NCBI RefSeq assembly: GCF_008831285.2
Contig: NC_045141.1
Location: forward strand, 2,110,001-2,174,000
From: Nymphaea colorata
Taxonomy: Eukaryota; Streptophyta; Magnoliopsida; Nymphaeales; Nymphaeaceae
Length of the DNA stretch: 64,000 nt
Direction: 5' to 3'
The notes under the pieces are model-generated. The model saw nothing but the letters and a program-made list of their open reading frames with translations. It did no database searches and was not told the origin of the DNA. Both the position numbers and the translations under genes were made by a program. Below, in pieces: positions 47,170 through 58,599 of the stretch; within the stretch, counting starts at the first letter, position 1; each line of letters begins with the position of its first letter.

Positions 47170-49310
47170 TGGGTAGCATAACATTCACAATCACATGACC
47201 TACGTACCTGGTAGGTCCACCCTGTCTTGAAGCATGTACAAATAATTTGTCAATGTATTAGCTTATGACATGACCTATCATAGGTGGTTAATCATTCTAA
47301 TCAGTTTGAGGACCAAGTTGACATCCATAGATAGTGTGCTTCACAATCAAACAGGTATGAAAATCCATACCAATACAAACCAACCTTGTACTTTACATAC
47401 AGAAGGTTACATCAACCATTCTAGGGTAGTTAAAAAAAAAAAACAACGACCAAAACTGTCAGATATACCATTATCTCCCTCACTCACTATTTTAGTGTGC
47501 CATAATCACCTGAAAATGATATAATTTCAAAGCGTGAGTACGATTTCTCATATTCAGTAGATCCACCTCAAGGTGTGTGTGAAACTGTAGCTCACACATA
47601 CATGGCAATATCTCAAAACATTATAACAAGATGATATTTATACCATGAATATAAAATATGTAATCAAGACTGTCAATCAATGTCATTCATGCATTACTGT
47701 ATTCAGTCATCATTGAATGTTAACATTTGGTATAATCAAGGGTGGTACATTGGTTCCATGATCGTCTTTTACTCAATTCTACTTGTTTTTAAATACTGCT
47801 ACAATCAGTTTTCCGACCGATTGATCTCAGTGAGAAGTTCTCCATTAATAAATTTTGAGGGTAGAAGGGGAAAAATAAGGCATCTACTGTGTCTCGTCCT
47901 AACAAACCTAGACCCTCATGAGCCAAAGTTCACATTGGGCCAATAGTCTCGTCAGTCTTCCCATGTCTAATCAGAGTCATTACTCAAACCATTCACACCA
48001 AGTATTCTCCAGTGGTACATAATAGACTGTCATCCTTGTACAACCACAACCGAACAATCCTTCGCACCCTCAGAACTGTGATGCTCACCATCGAGCTTCT
48101 AATTCATCTTAATTAATAATCAATGTGTGATCTTTCTATCACCCTATTTGAATGACAATTATGCTATGCATGCTTCATGCATTTCAAACAATTTGTCAGG
48201 ACCAAAGTATTAAATGTAATAATCAAATAGCATGCAAAGAAATCTGATAAAGCCTAACTGGTTTGCTCACAACTGGTAAACCTAGAGTCCTTGGTGATGT
48301 TTGGAGTTTGCGAGTTTATACGAACTAAGCATCATTAGGTTAAAGGTAACTAACTTTACCACAAAACTTTGTTTTTATTATAAAAATTGAGGGTCATGCT
48401 ACATTTGTCGGGCCTGGGTAGAGCCTGGGCCAGGCTAGCCTACCTTGACCTTGGCCTCACTATCGCTTGGTCATGGTAGGGCCATGGCTGGCTAGCAGTG
48501 GTTGGCTGGCTTAACATGGTCGACCATCCCTAGCTGGCTGAAATAAGTCACAGCCTGCTCAGGCTGACCGATCGAGCCAAGTCGAGTTCCAGTGGGCAAT
48601 AGTAGGATGGGTGCTGTACTCGGACTCAACATCACGAAACAGAATTGATGATATGGCCCAGACACTCATAGGCGAGGTAGTTCACTTAAAACTACGAAAG
48701 TGCCCCTACATGAGTGCTCTAAGTAGACGATAATCCGATAGTTAAAATTAAAATCCAACTCTGTAGATATTCCTTAGAGGCGGTGAAGAATCTGAATATG
48801 CATTCAAAAAGGCAAACAGTTCGAATATAACCTAAAAAGTCACATTTTGTTTGTTTCTAGCAAAATAATGACCAATTCAAAAACTTTAAAACCATACAGA
48901 AGTATGTAGGGTGACTTACTTGGGCTGCCAATTGTCCGCACGGTCTTTGCTCCATCGTAGGCACATTATTTTTCTTTTTCCCTCTCTTCTTTATCTCTTT
49001 TCCCTCTATCTCTCTTTCTCTTTCTTCCCCTCTTTCTTCTTTCATAAATAAAGAACACCTTCCATTAAGGGATTGTGCTCCCTTTATACTTATCTAAGTA
49101 TATAATATTTATTATTGTGATTGATTATATTATATTATATTGTATTTGTAATTAATCTTAACTTTCATTAATCTTGTTTAGCTTAATTGGTGTTTAGACA
49201 TGAATTTTTTACTTGGACTAAAATGCCTTTATCAATTTATGAAATTTTGATCATATCCATGCACTTATTGAAGTTTAGTTTTACGTGAGGTGAATTTATT
49301 ACTTTACCCT
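47170..49310. other. Non-coding DNA, probably old LTR material
   Basis: No gene recognised. 48415-48570 is rich in 'ggcctggg / ctggctggc' words, like parts of gypsy LTRs, and lies downstream of the minus-strand gypsy element at 49.6-52.0 kb, where its 3' LTR would be. A pyrimidine-rich stretch lies at 48965-49040. Confidence 0.35.
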
Positions 49311-49516
49311 TGTCTTATCACTTAACAACATCCTTATCTTTATTGATAAATTTATTAATATTTAAAATATACGGGTCTGATTCTTATTCCGATCGAAGCT
49401 ACCCAAAGCATACTGTCTTATCACTTAAAACATCCTTATCTTTATTGATAAATTTATTAATATTTAAAATATACGGGTCTGATTCTTATTCCGATCGAAG
49501 CTACCCAAAGCATACT
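49311..49516. repeat. 103-bp tandem duplication (2 copies)
   Basis: Copies at 49311-49413 and 49414-49515 both start TGTCTTATCACTTAA and contain 'gatcgaagctacccaaagca'. They differ by one inserted base near the start. Near-identity points to a recent event. Confidence 0.92.
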
Positions 49517-49599
49517 CTGAGCTCTACCTTTGAGCATCCAGACACTTACAAGTGAGCAATGCATTGCTATAAACATAAATAAAAGCATCTTTAAGAAAT

Positions 49600-50230
49600 T
49601 AGTTTAGAAATAGTGGTCTTCAATTTCATGGTGCAACCATCAAACTTTCACCATCAGAATCTCTTTTGTTTTATAGCTTCCTAGTTAGATTATCCACGAT
49701 CTTTATAGGCATTTATTTAAGAAAGTTAGGTCTTCTTTTATCATGATGTCTTTATAATTGATCACAAGTCTTGGGTTGTGGACATATTTTTTTAGCATCA
49801 AAACATGGAAACTGTTGTGAATGTGTTCAAGTCGTGGTGGAAGAATTATAAGCAGTAACAAAAAAATTTTCCAAATCTCAAATGGCCTGATATATCACAT
49901 GTCGAGTTTTGCTTTCTTTCCAAAACAAAAAATGTCTTTTCTCGAAGAAACCTTACAGAAAATGTGCTCGCCAACATCAAAGGCAATTTCTTAATGATGG
50001 TTATCGGCATAACTCTTCTATCGGGGTGTTGCCAAGAGTCGTTGTCCAATCTTTTGTACTTGTTCGGAACAATGCTGCCAATAAATGCTTTTGGCTCCAG
50101 TATCACACTAGTAAATAGGTGATCATATGACAGTTCGTACGTGTGCCATAACAAGCTTGCACGATAACTGTTGCTACATGCAAATTGTGTCCATTTAATA
50201 TACATATCCCATTTGCTTTTCTTTCAGACA
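49600..50230 (-). pseudogene. Gypsy 1 integrase C-terminal part
   Basis: Minus-strand reading gives 'AFDVGEHIFCKVS' (near 50000), 'PPRLEHIHNSFHVSMLKKYV' (near 49830-49770) and 'NPRLVINYKD'. These are the conserved end of chromovirus integrase after the catalytic core. The pieces are in different frames. The 119-codon ORF 50205-49846 overlaps this in another frame and is only partly native. Confidence 0.72.
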
Positions 50231-51300
50231 TGTACTTAAGGCCTATTGCAGTTGCCTCCAAAATTTTGTAGTAAACCATGGATTTTTGTATAAAATTATT
50301 GATTGTGGCACACCATGAAGTCTGCCTACCTCCTCAATGTACAAATATGCAAGATTCCCTAGGGACTGATTGGTACAAATAAAAAAAAAAAGTGAGCATA
50401 TTTAATTAGTATATCCATAATTACCCATATCACATTGTGTCGTTTATGGGTTCTCAGAAGTCCAACAATATAATCCATGGTGGTATCTTCTCATTTCCAT
50501 TCCATTGTGGTATGTCAACATGCAGCATCAAACCTCCTGGGCACTGATTTTAACAAAAATTTGTACTTTGAATATTTGGCAAATGACTTATTCTGCCTAG
50601 AAGTTTGGAGCACAATCCTTAAGTGTTCCTTGTGTTGATCAATATTCTTAGAGTAAATAATAATGTGTCAATGAAAAAAATTACGAATAAGTTCAAATAT
50701 GATGACACTTGGTTCATGAGGTCTATGAAAGTTGATGGGCATTATTAATCTAAATTTGCATAAATTTAAACTTATACTGCCCATACCTTGTTTGAGAAAT
50801 GGTCTCCAGAATATCACACTCCTTAATTCTTAACTAATGGTAACCAAAACTATATAAACTCCTCCTAATTGGTCAAATAAGTCATCAATTCTTGGCAAAT
50901 GATGTTTATTTTTTATGGTCACTTGGTTAAGAAGTCTGTAATCAATACACGACCAGGGTGATCAATCCTTCTTCTTCTCGAATAATATTGGTGCTCCCCA
51001 TATGGGAGACAAACGAATGTGTAGCTCCAAAATCAAACATTGTATGATCATAAATTATAGCAGTGAGAAAAGCACCTTGTAGAGTACCTCCGCTTTTGAT
51101 TTAGCTAAGGGCAGTCAAAGCATAAACACACATTGGTGCTTTCAGAGGTGGAAGAGGTTGTGGTAGTCATGTAACTTTTTGACATTGTAGGGGCACTGGC
51201 GATCCATATCGCACTAGGAAATCTCTAATGTAATGCCCCTACTATCCACAATGAAGGCACACTCCAGATTTAACAATAAGGATGGTTGCCTCCATAAACT
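50231..51300 (-). pseudogene. Gypsy 1 zinc knuckle, protease, reverse transcriptase and integrase remnants
   Basis: A C-x2-C-type 'CGHYIRDF'-like knuckle (near 51240), 'FGATHSFVSH' (protease, near 51020; usual D-S-G replaced), 'LFVIFFIDTLLFT' (RT, where the usual YxDD-type F-V-D-D reads F-I-D-T, near 50690-50650) and 'WNGNEKIPPWIILLDF' (integrase core, near 50510) are seen on the minus strand. Each is short and separated by stops, so the element cannot encode a working polyprotein. Confidence 0.65.
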
Positions 51301-51774
51301 GCACACTTCAAAGGTCGACTAGATAGACCCTGTTGTTGGAGATTTCTACTAGTATGCTGGAGTCCTTGTTGAAACTGACCTCTACCAAATAATCTCTACT
51401 CTTCACCAAAGGCTCCCAAAATTTCTCCTCTAGCCGTTGAATTGACCTCTTGGCCTGATCTGGTCCTCATAGGCTCTCTTTCCCTTAACATACTTCGTAC
51501 CTTGGGCTGCTTCTGTCATATGCATGCTGGGCAGCACTTGAGAAGTTTCTGGAATTTGGACACATAGTACAATACAATCATCCCCAGGATTTGTTTTAAT
51601 GCAAAAAATTATTATCATTTCTTGCCTTTTTCATCGTAGGTGAAATAAGTCTATAAGAAGGGTTACTTAAATTGTTCTTAGGTAATGCTTCCTCTTTCTA
51701 AGAAATCGAATCTCTTTGATGGTGTACCAAAGACATGCATCGCCTTCCAAGAGATAGGTGCCAAAATCCACTTT

Positions 51775-51996
51775 CTAATCTTCTAACACTTGAAGGACTT
51801 GAAAATTTTGATTGATACTATGGGTCCATTGTTCCACCAATTCTAGATTGCCAACTCCAGTAAAAGATGGTGGCTCCATCTCCAAGAATTGCTTAAAAAA
51901 GGTCCGACTTGTTGTGTTAAAGCATTGAGGTGCGACTACACAACAATTCAAAAAAGATGGAGCTATGTCATTTGAAACCATGGGGCAAACTTTCAT
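51775..51996 (-). pseudogene. Gypsy 1 gag N-terminal part
   Basis: An ORF of 73 codons. The second half, 'FLEMEPPSFTGVGNLELVEQ', matches the start of the chromovirus gag domain ('P..F.G...P..A..W...'). Its first 22 codons derive from a segment shared with 58649-58720, which is probably not native gag. Confidence 0.65.
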
Positions 51997-53090
51997 TTAT
52001 GTAACAATTTCAATTCATACAAAGTCACATCTATGTGTATGACAAAAATGCCCCAAACCACAACTTTGATGCCTAACACAAATAAGACATCAAAAAACCA
52101 AACCATGACGCGCCAGTACAACCAAAGACCCAAAACCTCCCCAGTAGGATGTGAGTGAAGCCATCTGATCAACCTGCTGCCCCGGGTCCGCCAAAATCTG
52201 AAAAAGAAATGACAGTATGGCAACAAGCTAGGAAAATCTCAAACCCTCTTAGGTAGGGCTCAAATCTAAGAACAATCATAAAAACAATCTATCGTCATGT
52301 CGTGTCAGGGCATATGCATATCGTTTGTCAAGAAAACCCCTAACATAGACCACGACATGAAAAGACCACTCAAAGGCCCCAGAAACACAATCTCAATCAC
52401 ATGCAAGGCATGCTTAAACATTTCATTTCAGTCATAGCATTCAAATGCCCATCAATCACATACATTCGTTCACACACATTTCATTCACCTACATTCATTT
52501 TCATTAGCTTTAGTGAATTGACAGTTCCTGTGGGTGCAAACACAGGTACGTGCACACCGCGGGCGGCCCATAGCCGAGAAACAACCCCCGTGGTGGCCCA
52601 AAACAGTATGGATCCATTCATCCGCTGCAGCGGTAGAGATGTGTGAATTCCAAGGAGAGATACTCAACCTTCCCTAGGACACCCAGGTTGGGAAGACGGG
52701 AGCCCACGCTCCAAGCACAACACACAACAGTACCATGGGGCCTTGCACCGCCTGCGCTCCAAACAGACGAGACCAGGGACGTCTTCCAAACACAATGCCA
52801 CAACCCACTGGCCTCTCATCTCTTATTCTTTCATTATTATCATTATAATTGCACAATCACATAATGTCCGGCTAGCTCATGAGGTTGTTTCACTTCACGA
52901 GTGCACCCACACCTCCAATTGCCTACCCACGAGGTCTACACATAACATTAACAGTCATAGCTAGCCGTCATACAATACGGGTACAACTACCCTTCAATTC
53001 CAATCAATTACATTATTGCCCACGGCAATATATATGCAACAATTCACAACATTCACATTCATAAAAATTCACATCTTATCAAACACATCA

Positions 53091-53607
53091 ATCAAATTTT
53101 TCAAAATTTGGCCAAATCCCGAAAGGTAGTCTCGATCCGTGATGGCTCGTATCTGTCCTATGCAATTATCGTTCTATGATGCTCTCTAATGCACAATCGG
53201 GGTCGAGGAGACACTCGACTCGATACCCCACCTCATCTGTCCTAAGCAGTTATCAATTCTAGCATGCACATGCAAATGCGTAACAGTTTTCAAAACAAGC
53301 TTCTAATAACTTTCCAAAACAGAACTTGTCACATGACAAATCATTCACAATCACACACATCAATCACACCTTTCAAAACTTAGCCAAACCACGGAGAGTA
53401 GAGTCGTATCTGTCCTAGACAATTATCATTCTAGGATGTTTTCTAATGCATAATTGGGGTCGAGGAGATACTCGACTTGATACCCCACCTCATCTGTCCT
53501 AAGCAGTTGTCAATCCTAGGATGCATATGCAAATGCGTAACATTTTCAAAACATGCTTCTCATAGCCTTTCAAAACAAATATCATATATCAAACAATTTG
53601 CATATCA
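53091..53607. repeat. 257-bp diverged tandem duplication
   Basis: 'ggggtcgaggaga' at 53199 and 53456 anchors two copies, each with 'accccacctcatctgtcctaagcagtt' and 'gcaaatgcgtaac'. They are roughly 85 percent alike by eye. They lie inside the LTR-like region. Confidence 0.85.
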
Positions 53608-54960
53608 AACCATTTGCATGCATACACACATTCATTCACAAAACAATCCATCAATCACATCACAATCCTAGGATCCCACGATCCTAGGAACACACATTCA
53701 CACAATTGCCCAGGTAGGGATTTGCCTGTTCTCTACTTGTTTCGCTTACCATCGATACAAAACTGAAAATACCATTATCAAGGCATGTCTTCGCCTCAAA
53801 TGGGTGTCGACCCACGAAACCCTCCAAAAAGGGTCTCTACCCAACCCACGAGGTTGCCGTCAACGATTAGAACTCAAAACTTGTATTCGACTTATCACAT
53901 GTACGATTCTCACTTGTTTTCGAGGTGTCTTCCCCACCATAAGATTCTCAACATACAACGTATATGCACCTCAATAGAAGCATATTTCCCCAAGCTCACC
54001 AAAACGATTCTAACGTTCTCCACAACAATACAATCTCTACCATGCTTCCTAATTGCTTCGAAAATCAACCCATCATGCTTATAAGATCATTGTAGACATG
54101 GATCATCGTTCCTCCACATGAGTCCTAAACCTTCCCCAAAATAGTAACGTCGTTAACAAACATCATAATTCATCAAATCTTAAATCTAGCATGCTCCATT
54201 AATAATTATACATGCTCCAACAACAAATATACAACAATCTAGGCTCGATTAGGCCTTGCTCACCCCAATTTAAGAGTCTGAACTGCTGCAGTCCTCCCGA
54301 CAGCCACCTCACAAGTTCGAGAGGTCCTCAAACGGCTAAAATCCCGCAATGCAGCCACACCGCATTCTAGCCGCTGTTATGAGGGGGAAGAACACATCCC
54401 CAAGCTGAAATCCGATCAATAAGAGAATCAAAAATCGGCGAAAAGGAGGTTTAAGAGAGAGGTGTCTGTCGTTAGAAGAGGCCCATAGTAGTTGTAAAAG
54501 GGGCTGTGAGAGAGGGAAAAGCATGGGCAGAGGGTGCTGACGGAGAGGGGAGAGTGCAGGCAGAGAGAGAGAGTGCAAGGATGCGTGGGAGGAAGAGGGC
54601 GTGCATAGAGAGAGGGCGAGCAAAGAGGGTTCAGACAAAAGGGGAGAGGCTCGAGCAGAGAGCATGGACAGAGAGAGAGTGTGGGAGAGAGAGCTGGCCG
54701 AAAAGGGAAACAACACGGGAGGGAGAGGAAGAGACAGAGAGAGACCGATGGCTCACCTAAGAGCCGCCGCCACCGTCCATTTCCGTCGCCGCTGCACCGA
54801 CCTCCGTCTTCCTCTTCTCTGCGTTGTGGTCATAGCAAAGGGAGAGACGAAGAGGGGAAACGAGGGAGACGAGGGAGAAGAGGGCGACGTCGGGCTCCCA
54901 CGCTACTGGATTCGGGTCCGGGTCTGGACCCGATCCGGCCCACCTACAAAACGAGTCGAG

Positions 54961-54967
54961 CGTTACA
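54961..54967 (-). other. Start of the gypsy 2 3' LTR
   Basis: The minus strand reads CGAAATTTCTTTTGAGGGTA, then AGA and TGTAACG. The 'TTTCGAGGACGAAATTTC....GGG' text ahead of TGTAAC is the usual polypurine-tract/LTR border of Tekay-type chromoviruses. Confidence 0.6.
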
Positions 54968-54984
54968 TCTTACCCTCAAAAGAA

Positions 54985-56078
54985 ATTTCGTCCTCGAAAT
55001 TTAGATCATACCTCAATGCGAGAACAAGTACGGATACTTCTCTCGCATATCCTCCTCGAGTTCCCATGTGCTCTTTTTCAACCCATGGTGTTGTCATTCC
55101 ACTTTCACTAAAGGAATTCTATTCATGCAAAACACTTGCTTTTTTTGATCCACAATTCTAATAGATTTTTCTTCTAGTGTCAAATCGTCTTGCACCTGAA
55201 TACCTTGAAAATCAATCACATGTGTCGGATCTGGTACATATTTTCGAAGCATGAAAACATGGAAAACATTGACTCAAGTCAGGTGATGATGTCAATCTGT
55301 ACGCCACCTCTCTAATCTTCTCTAATATCTAAAAAGGTCCCATGAACCTTGGGCTCAACTTTTCCTTAATACCAAATCGAAAAACACATTTAGTAGGTGA
55401 AAGTTTCAAGAACACAAGATCACCCACCTCAAAAGCCAACTCTCTACGTCGAATGTCGGCATAGCTTTTATGTCTACTCTGAGCAGTTAACAACTTCTTC
55501 CTTATTAATTGTACTTGGTCGGTGTAACGTTGCAATACAAAAAGGTTCTTGATCTTGTCATCACCCAATTCGGTCCAACAAGCTGGCAATTTGCATGGCC
55601 TTCCATACAAGGCCTCAAAAAGTGTCATCTTGATACTAGAGTGGTAACTGTTATTATATGCAAACTCTGCCAATTTCACATGTTTATCTCATTCTCCTTT
55701 CCATTCTAAGACACATGCACATAACATGTCCTCTAAGGTTTGAATGGTCCTTTCAGATTGCCCATCAGTTTGGGGGTAGAACGTTGTGCTCAGCTTAAGC
55801 TTAGTACCCCATGTCCTTTGCAATTGCCCCAAAAACCTAGAGGTAAATCGTGGATCTCAATCCGCAATGATAGACTTTGGCACTCCCTGCAATCCCACTA
55901 TATCGCGAAAATATAACTCTGCGAGACTTTCTAAGGACTGACTGATTCTTATTGGTAGAAAATAAGCGGACTTCGTAAGTCGATCAACAATAGCATCATG
56001 TTGTATTCTGGTGTGAGGCAAACCAACCAATCGAATGTCTTCCCATTTCCACACAGGGATATCAATTCTTTGCAACAA
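54985..56078 (-). pseudogene. Gypsy 2 integrase core and C-terminus (broken)
   Basis: ORF 56078-55857 contains the core with 'HDAIVDRLTKSAYFLPIR' (first Asp followed by the usual VDRLTKSAHF-type block) and 'LYFRDIVGLQGVPKSIIAD'. ORF 55679-55329 contains 'FAYNNSYHSSIKMTLFEALY', 'GRPCKLPACWTELG' and 'ADIRRRELAFEVGDLVFLKL'. Further downstream (55100-54990) 'VKVEWQHHG' and 'WELEEDMREKYP' form the chromovirus tail. Three frames are used. Confidence 0.85.
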
Positions 56079-56433
56079 GCCTCCTGGCCGTTGATGCTTT
56101 GACCCGCTGGCAAACTAAGCATTTTGTTACATATTCTGCAATTTCACGCTTCATTTCAGGCCACCAAAAATTCTTTCTCATATCTTGAAACATCTTTGTA
56201 TTGCCAGGGTGTATAGAAAACTTAGATTTGTGAGCTTCATCAGTCAACTGACGCTTCACTCCTTCATCTATAGGGACCCACATTCTGTGTTGAAACCGCA
56301 ATGAACTATCTTCATATTGATACCAGGAAGAATTTGCCTTCTTGCTTTCTTCCATGTTCATAGCAAAATTTGGATCTTCCTTTTGCTTCAATATAAGCTC
56401 TTCCATCGAATGATGTCGTATCACTGTAGTCAT
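56062..56433 (-). pseudogene. Gypsy 2 integrase zinc-binding domain
   Basis: ORF of 123 codons with the H-H-C-C integrase zinc finger: 'LTDEAHKSKFSIHPGNTKMF' (two His) and 'YVTKCLVCQRVKA' (two Cys), with 'NFWWPEMKREIAEY' between. The preceding residues are the RNase H-integrase linker. It is intact as a domain but out of frame with its neighbours. Confidence 0.88.
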
Positions 56434-56468
56434 CGTTGTTTTGTTCTGTCACCAAGGCTATCAAGCTA

Positions 56469-56780
56469 TCATACCTTGCAATAATGTCCAAGAACGAGTC
56501 TGCACATTGTTTTCTTAGCATGTCTGCTCAAAGCATCAACCACCACATTAGTTTTTCCTGGATGATATGACATCTTGAAATCATAATCTCTTACGTATTC
56601 AATCCATCTTCTTTGCCTCAAGTTGAGATCCTTTTGACAGAATATGTACTTTAATGATTTGTGGTCTGTAAACACCTCAAAAATTGCACCATAGAGATAG
56701 TATCCCCACATCTGCAATGCGAATACAACCGCTCCCAACTCCAAATCATAAGTGAGATAGTGTTGCTCATGTACCTTCAA
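56469..56780 (-). pseudogene. Gypsy 2 RNase H domain
   Basis: ORF of 103 codons: '[20 protein letters not shown]', '[20 protein letters not shown]', '[20 protein letters not shown]' and 'VVDALSR'. All main blocks of the gypsy RNase H (E in the YxTxDxEL block, TDHxSL, and D in VADALSR) are present. It is the best conserved part of this element. Confidence 0.9.
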
Positions 56781-56818
56781 CTGTCACGATGCATAAGCCA
56801 CTATACGGCCATGTTGCA

Positions 56819-58100
56819 TCAATACACATCCATAACCGATTCCCGATGCCTCGGTGTACACCACAAATCCTTACCCGATGGAAGCGTCAAAACAGGAGTG
56901 GTGGTAAGCTTGTCCTTCCAAGATTGCAAACTCTTTTTGCACTCTTCATTCCAAACAAGCTTCACTCTTTTTCTTAATAGCTTAGTCATGGGCGTAGCTA
57001 TTTTCGAAAAGTCTTGTATGAACCCGCAATGATATCCAGTCAATCCCAAAAAGCTTCTAACCTCAGTTTCATTGCACGACGTATTCCAGCCTTGTACAGC
57101 CGACACCTTCGCTCGGATCAACGAAAATTCCATTATTTGAGATCACATGACCAAGAAAGTTCACTCTCTCTAGCTAGAATTCACATTTTGAGTATTTGGC
57201 ATATAACTTGTGCTTGCACAAAAAAAAAAAAAAAAAAAAAACTCAACACACTATTCAAGTGATCTCGGTGCTTTGCCTCACTGTCTGAGTACACCAAAAT
57301 ATCATCCACAAAAACAATCACAAACTGATCCAGGTAGTCTTGGAAAACTCGATTCATGAGGTCCATAAACGCTAAGGGAGCATTGGTCAACCCAAAAGGC
57401 ATGACCCTGAATTCATAGTACCCACATCTAGTTCGAAAAACAATCTTAGAAACATCTTCCTCCCCTCCCCCATCAAGAGTTGATAATTGATCTTGGAGAA
57501 TACCTTTTGCATTCATGAGTTGATCAATCAAACAAGTCTTCAATCTTAAGAAGCATATACTTATTGTTGATGTGACTTGTTTCAACATGCGATAATCTAT
57601 ACACAAGCGCATTGTCTCATCCTCCTCCTTAACAAATAACAAAGCTCTTATCTAACAGCTCCTGCAATTGCTTCTTCGATTCTTCTAATTCTATCGGTGC
57701 CATTCGATACGGTGCCTTAGAAATAAGAGTTGTCTTTGGTAACAACTCTATCTTGAATTCCACTTCTCGTGTTGGAGGCAAACTTGACAATGCCTCAGGA
57801 AACACATCGGAGTACTCACTCACAACGGCAATATCATGTAACCTCACCGGTTCCGGTTCCGTTTCATTGGTCAACACTTCTATTTCTATCAAACGTTTGG
57901 CCTTCAATGCAGACACCACTATCTTATCAGTTCGATTAGCTTTTCGTGCTTGGAAATCTACTGGTTTCATCTCATTCGTCCACAATCGTATCTATTTCTC
58001 TCTGCAATCAATAGTGGCACAATGTGTGCTAAGTCAATCCATGCCCAAAATAACATCAAGCTCACTAAAACTTATGAATTATCAACTGTGTAAGTAAGTG
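56819..58100 (-). pseudogene. Gypsy 2 protease tail and reverse transcriptase (broken)
   Basis: 58090-58030 retains 'VILGMD.LSTHCATIDC', the end of protease. ORF 57985-57629 has 'YSDVFPEALSSLPPTREVEF' and 'ISKAPYRMAPIELEESKKQL', the RT entry. ORF 57642-57181 has '[14 protein letters not shown]' (palm Asp), '[20 protein letters not shown]' and '[13 protein letters not shown]' with both catalytic aspartates. Part of the first block ('...KIRSGYHQLRV') is garbled near 57510-57450. After 'HLNSVL' a run of phenylalanine codons from the A22/T22 tract replaces native sequence. ORF 57133-56819 has 'VRSFLGLTGYHCGFIQDFSK', the RT thumb. Confidence 0.87.
57220..57241. repeat. 22-base A homopolymer inside the RT region
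   Basis: On the minus strand this is a T run that reads as Phe codons in place of the 'LRKHKLYAK'-type block of gypsy RT. It may be a slippage expansion or the oligo(A) end of a tiny retroinsertion, although no such insertion flanks it. Confidence 0.95.
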
Positions 58101-58140
58101 AAATAGGTGGGTCTCCACGTCCACCGTTTGGCATAACCTT

Positions 58141-58404
58141 TCAACAAATACAAACTATAGTTAACTTTGTCACATTCTGGCATCTTAAGAAGCTCAAAGA
58201 TGTGTTCACCCTCTTCAATCCATTCCTCTGCCTTGATAGGGTTTGAGCACCCACACAAGTTTGGGCGTACTGTTGCCCTGACGTGCTATCGTCCAATAGG
58301 GTATGCCCATCAGAATGGGCCAAACTTAGCTCTCTTTGTGCCTCTGTAGCCGACCCAGCTCGCTTCTTAACCCCACATGCAAGAATCTTTGACCGATCTT
58401 TCAA
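58141..58404 (-). pseudogene. Gypsy 2 gag remnant
   Basis: In one minus-strand frame 58240-58160 reads 'WIEEGEHIFELLKMPECDKV' followed by 'NYSLYLLKG', the conserved start of the chromovirus gag domain. The longer 87-codon ORF in the other frame is only partly native. The sequence then jumps to the end of protease at about 58095, so the rest of gag, the knuckle and most of protease are deleted. Confidence 0.75.
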
Positions 58405-58583
58405 GTCAACTCAATGAAGTGCGTCATCACAAAGTTTCAAAACATCAATCACTCAAAACAACAATCACCTTCTGTACATATACCTTATTAAAAGATCAAA
58501 ACTACAATAGAAGTTCAATCAAGTAAATGTGTACCTGGACAACACGGCTTCACAGATAGGCCTTAACTCACATCCATAGTGGG

Positions 58584-58595
58584 GTTTGCATACCA
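58584..58595 (-). other. Degenerate primer binding site of gypsy 2
   Basis: Minus-strand TGGTATGCAAAC; the first six bases match the tRNA-iMet site TGGTATCAGAGC. It follows '...GGGGTGTGACAGTTT', so the 5' LTR would end at the CA whose complement begins at 58600 (plus-strand TGTCACACCCC). Confidence 0.5.
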
Positions 58596-58599
58596 AAAC

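Larger units (their letters stand above)
49590..51995 (-). mobile_element. Degenerate Ty3/gypsy element 1 (chromovirus-like, minus strand)
   Basis: Minus-strand remains in order: gag (51996-51775), zinc knuckle and protease (about 51290-51020), reverse transcriptase (around 50950-50650), integrase core and C-terminus (50540-49600). The C-terminal 'FHVSMLKKYV' block is typical of Tekay/Del-type chromoviruses. The internal part is only 2.4 kb, so large pieces are missing, and frames change every 50-150 bases. Confidence 0.75.
51996..54967. repeat. LTR-like region between the two gypsy elements
   Basis: Non-coding by domain content. Its right edge is the start of the 3' LTR of gypsy 2 (minus-strand TGTAACG at 54967-54961). 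It has features of long chromovirus LTRs: a GC-rich U3-like head (54770-54960), a purine-rich stretch (54480-54760) and pairs of diverged internal repeats. The left end is unclear and may include the 5' LTR of gypsy 1. Long ORFs in the 54.3-55.0 kb purine-rich part are compositional. Confidence 0.4.
54968..58599 (-). mobile_element. Ty3/gypsy element 2 (chromovirus-like, minus strand)
   Basis: A better-preserved relative of element 1. The minus strand carries, in order: a degenerate primer site (58595-58584), gag remnant (58404-58141), protease tail and RT start (58100-57629), RT core (57642-57181), RT end (57133-56819), RNase H (56780-56469), integrase (56433-55329) and an integrase C-terminal region up to the polypurine tract. 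A gap of more than 1 kb between gag and protease is deleted. A 22-base A run (57220-57241) sits inside RT. Confidence 0.85.

Noticed and set aside
51993-52226. Hydrophobic 77-codon minus-strand ORF upstream of gypsy 1 gag
   Set aside because: It lies in LTR/leader-type DNA and has no retroelement or host domain; most likely fortuitous.
54336-55161. ORFs of 107-186 codons around 54.3-55.2 kb
   Set aside because: They lie in purine-rich and GC-rich LTR-like DNA, overlap in several frames and show no domain; the plus-strand ones run antisense into the gypsy 3' end.
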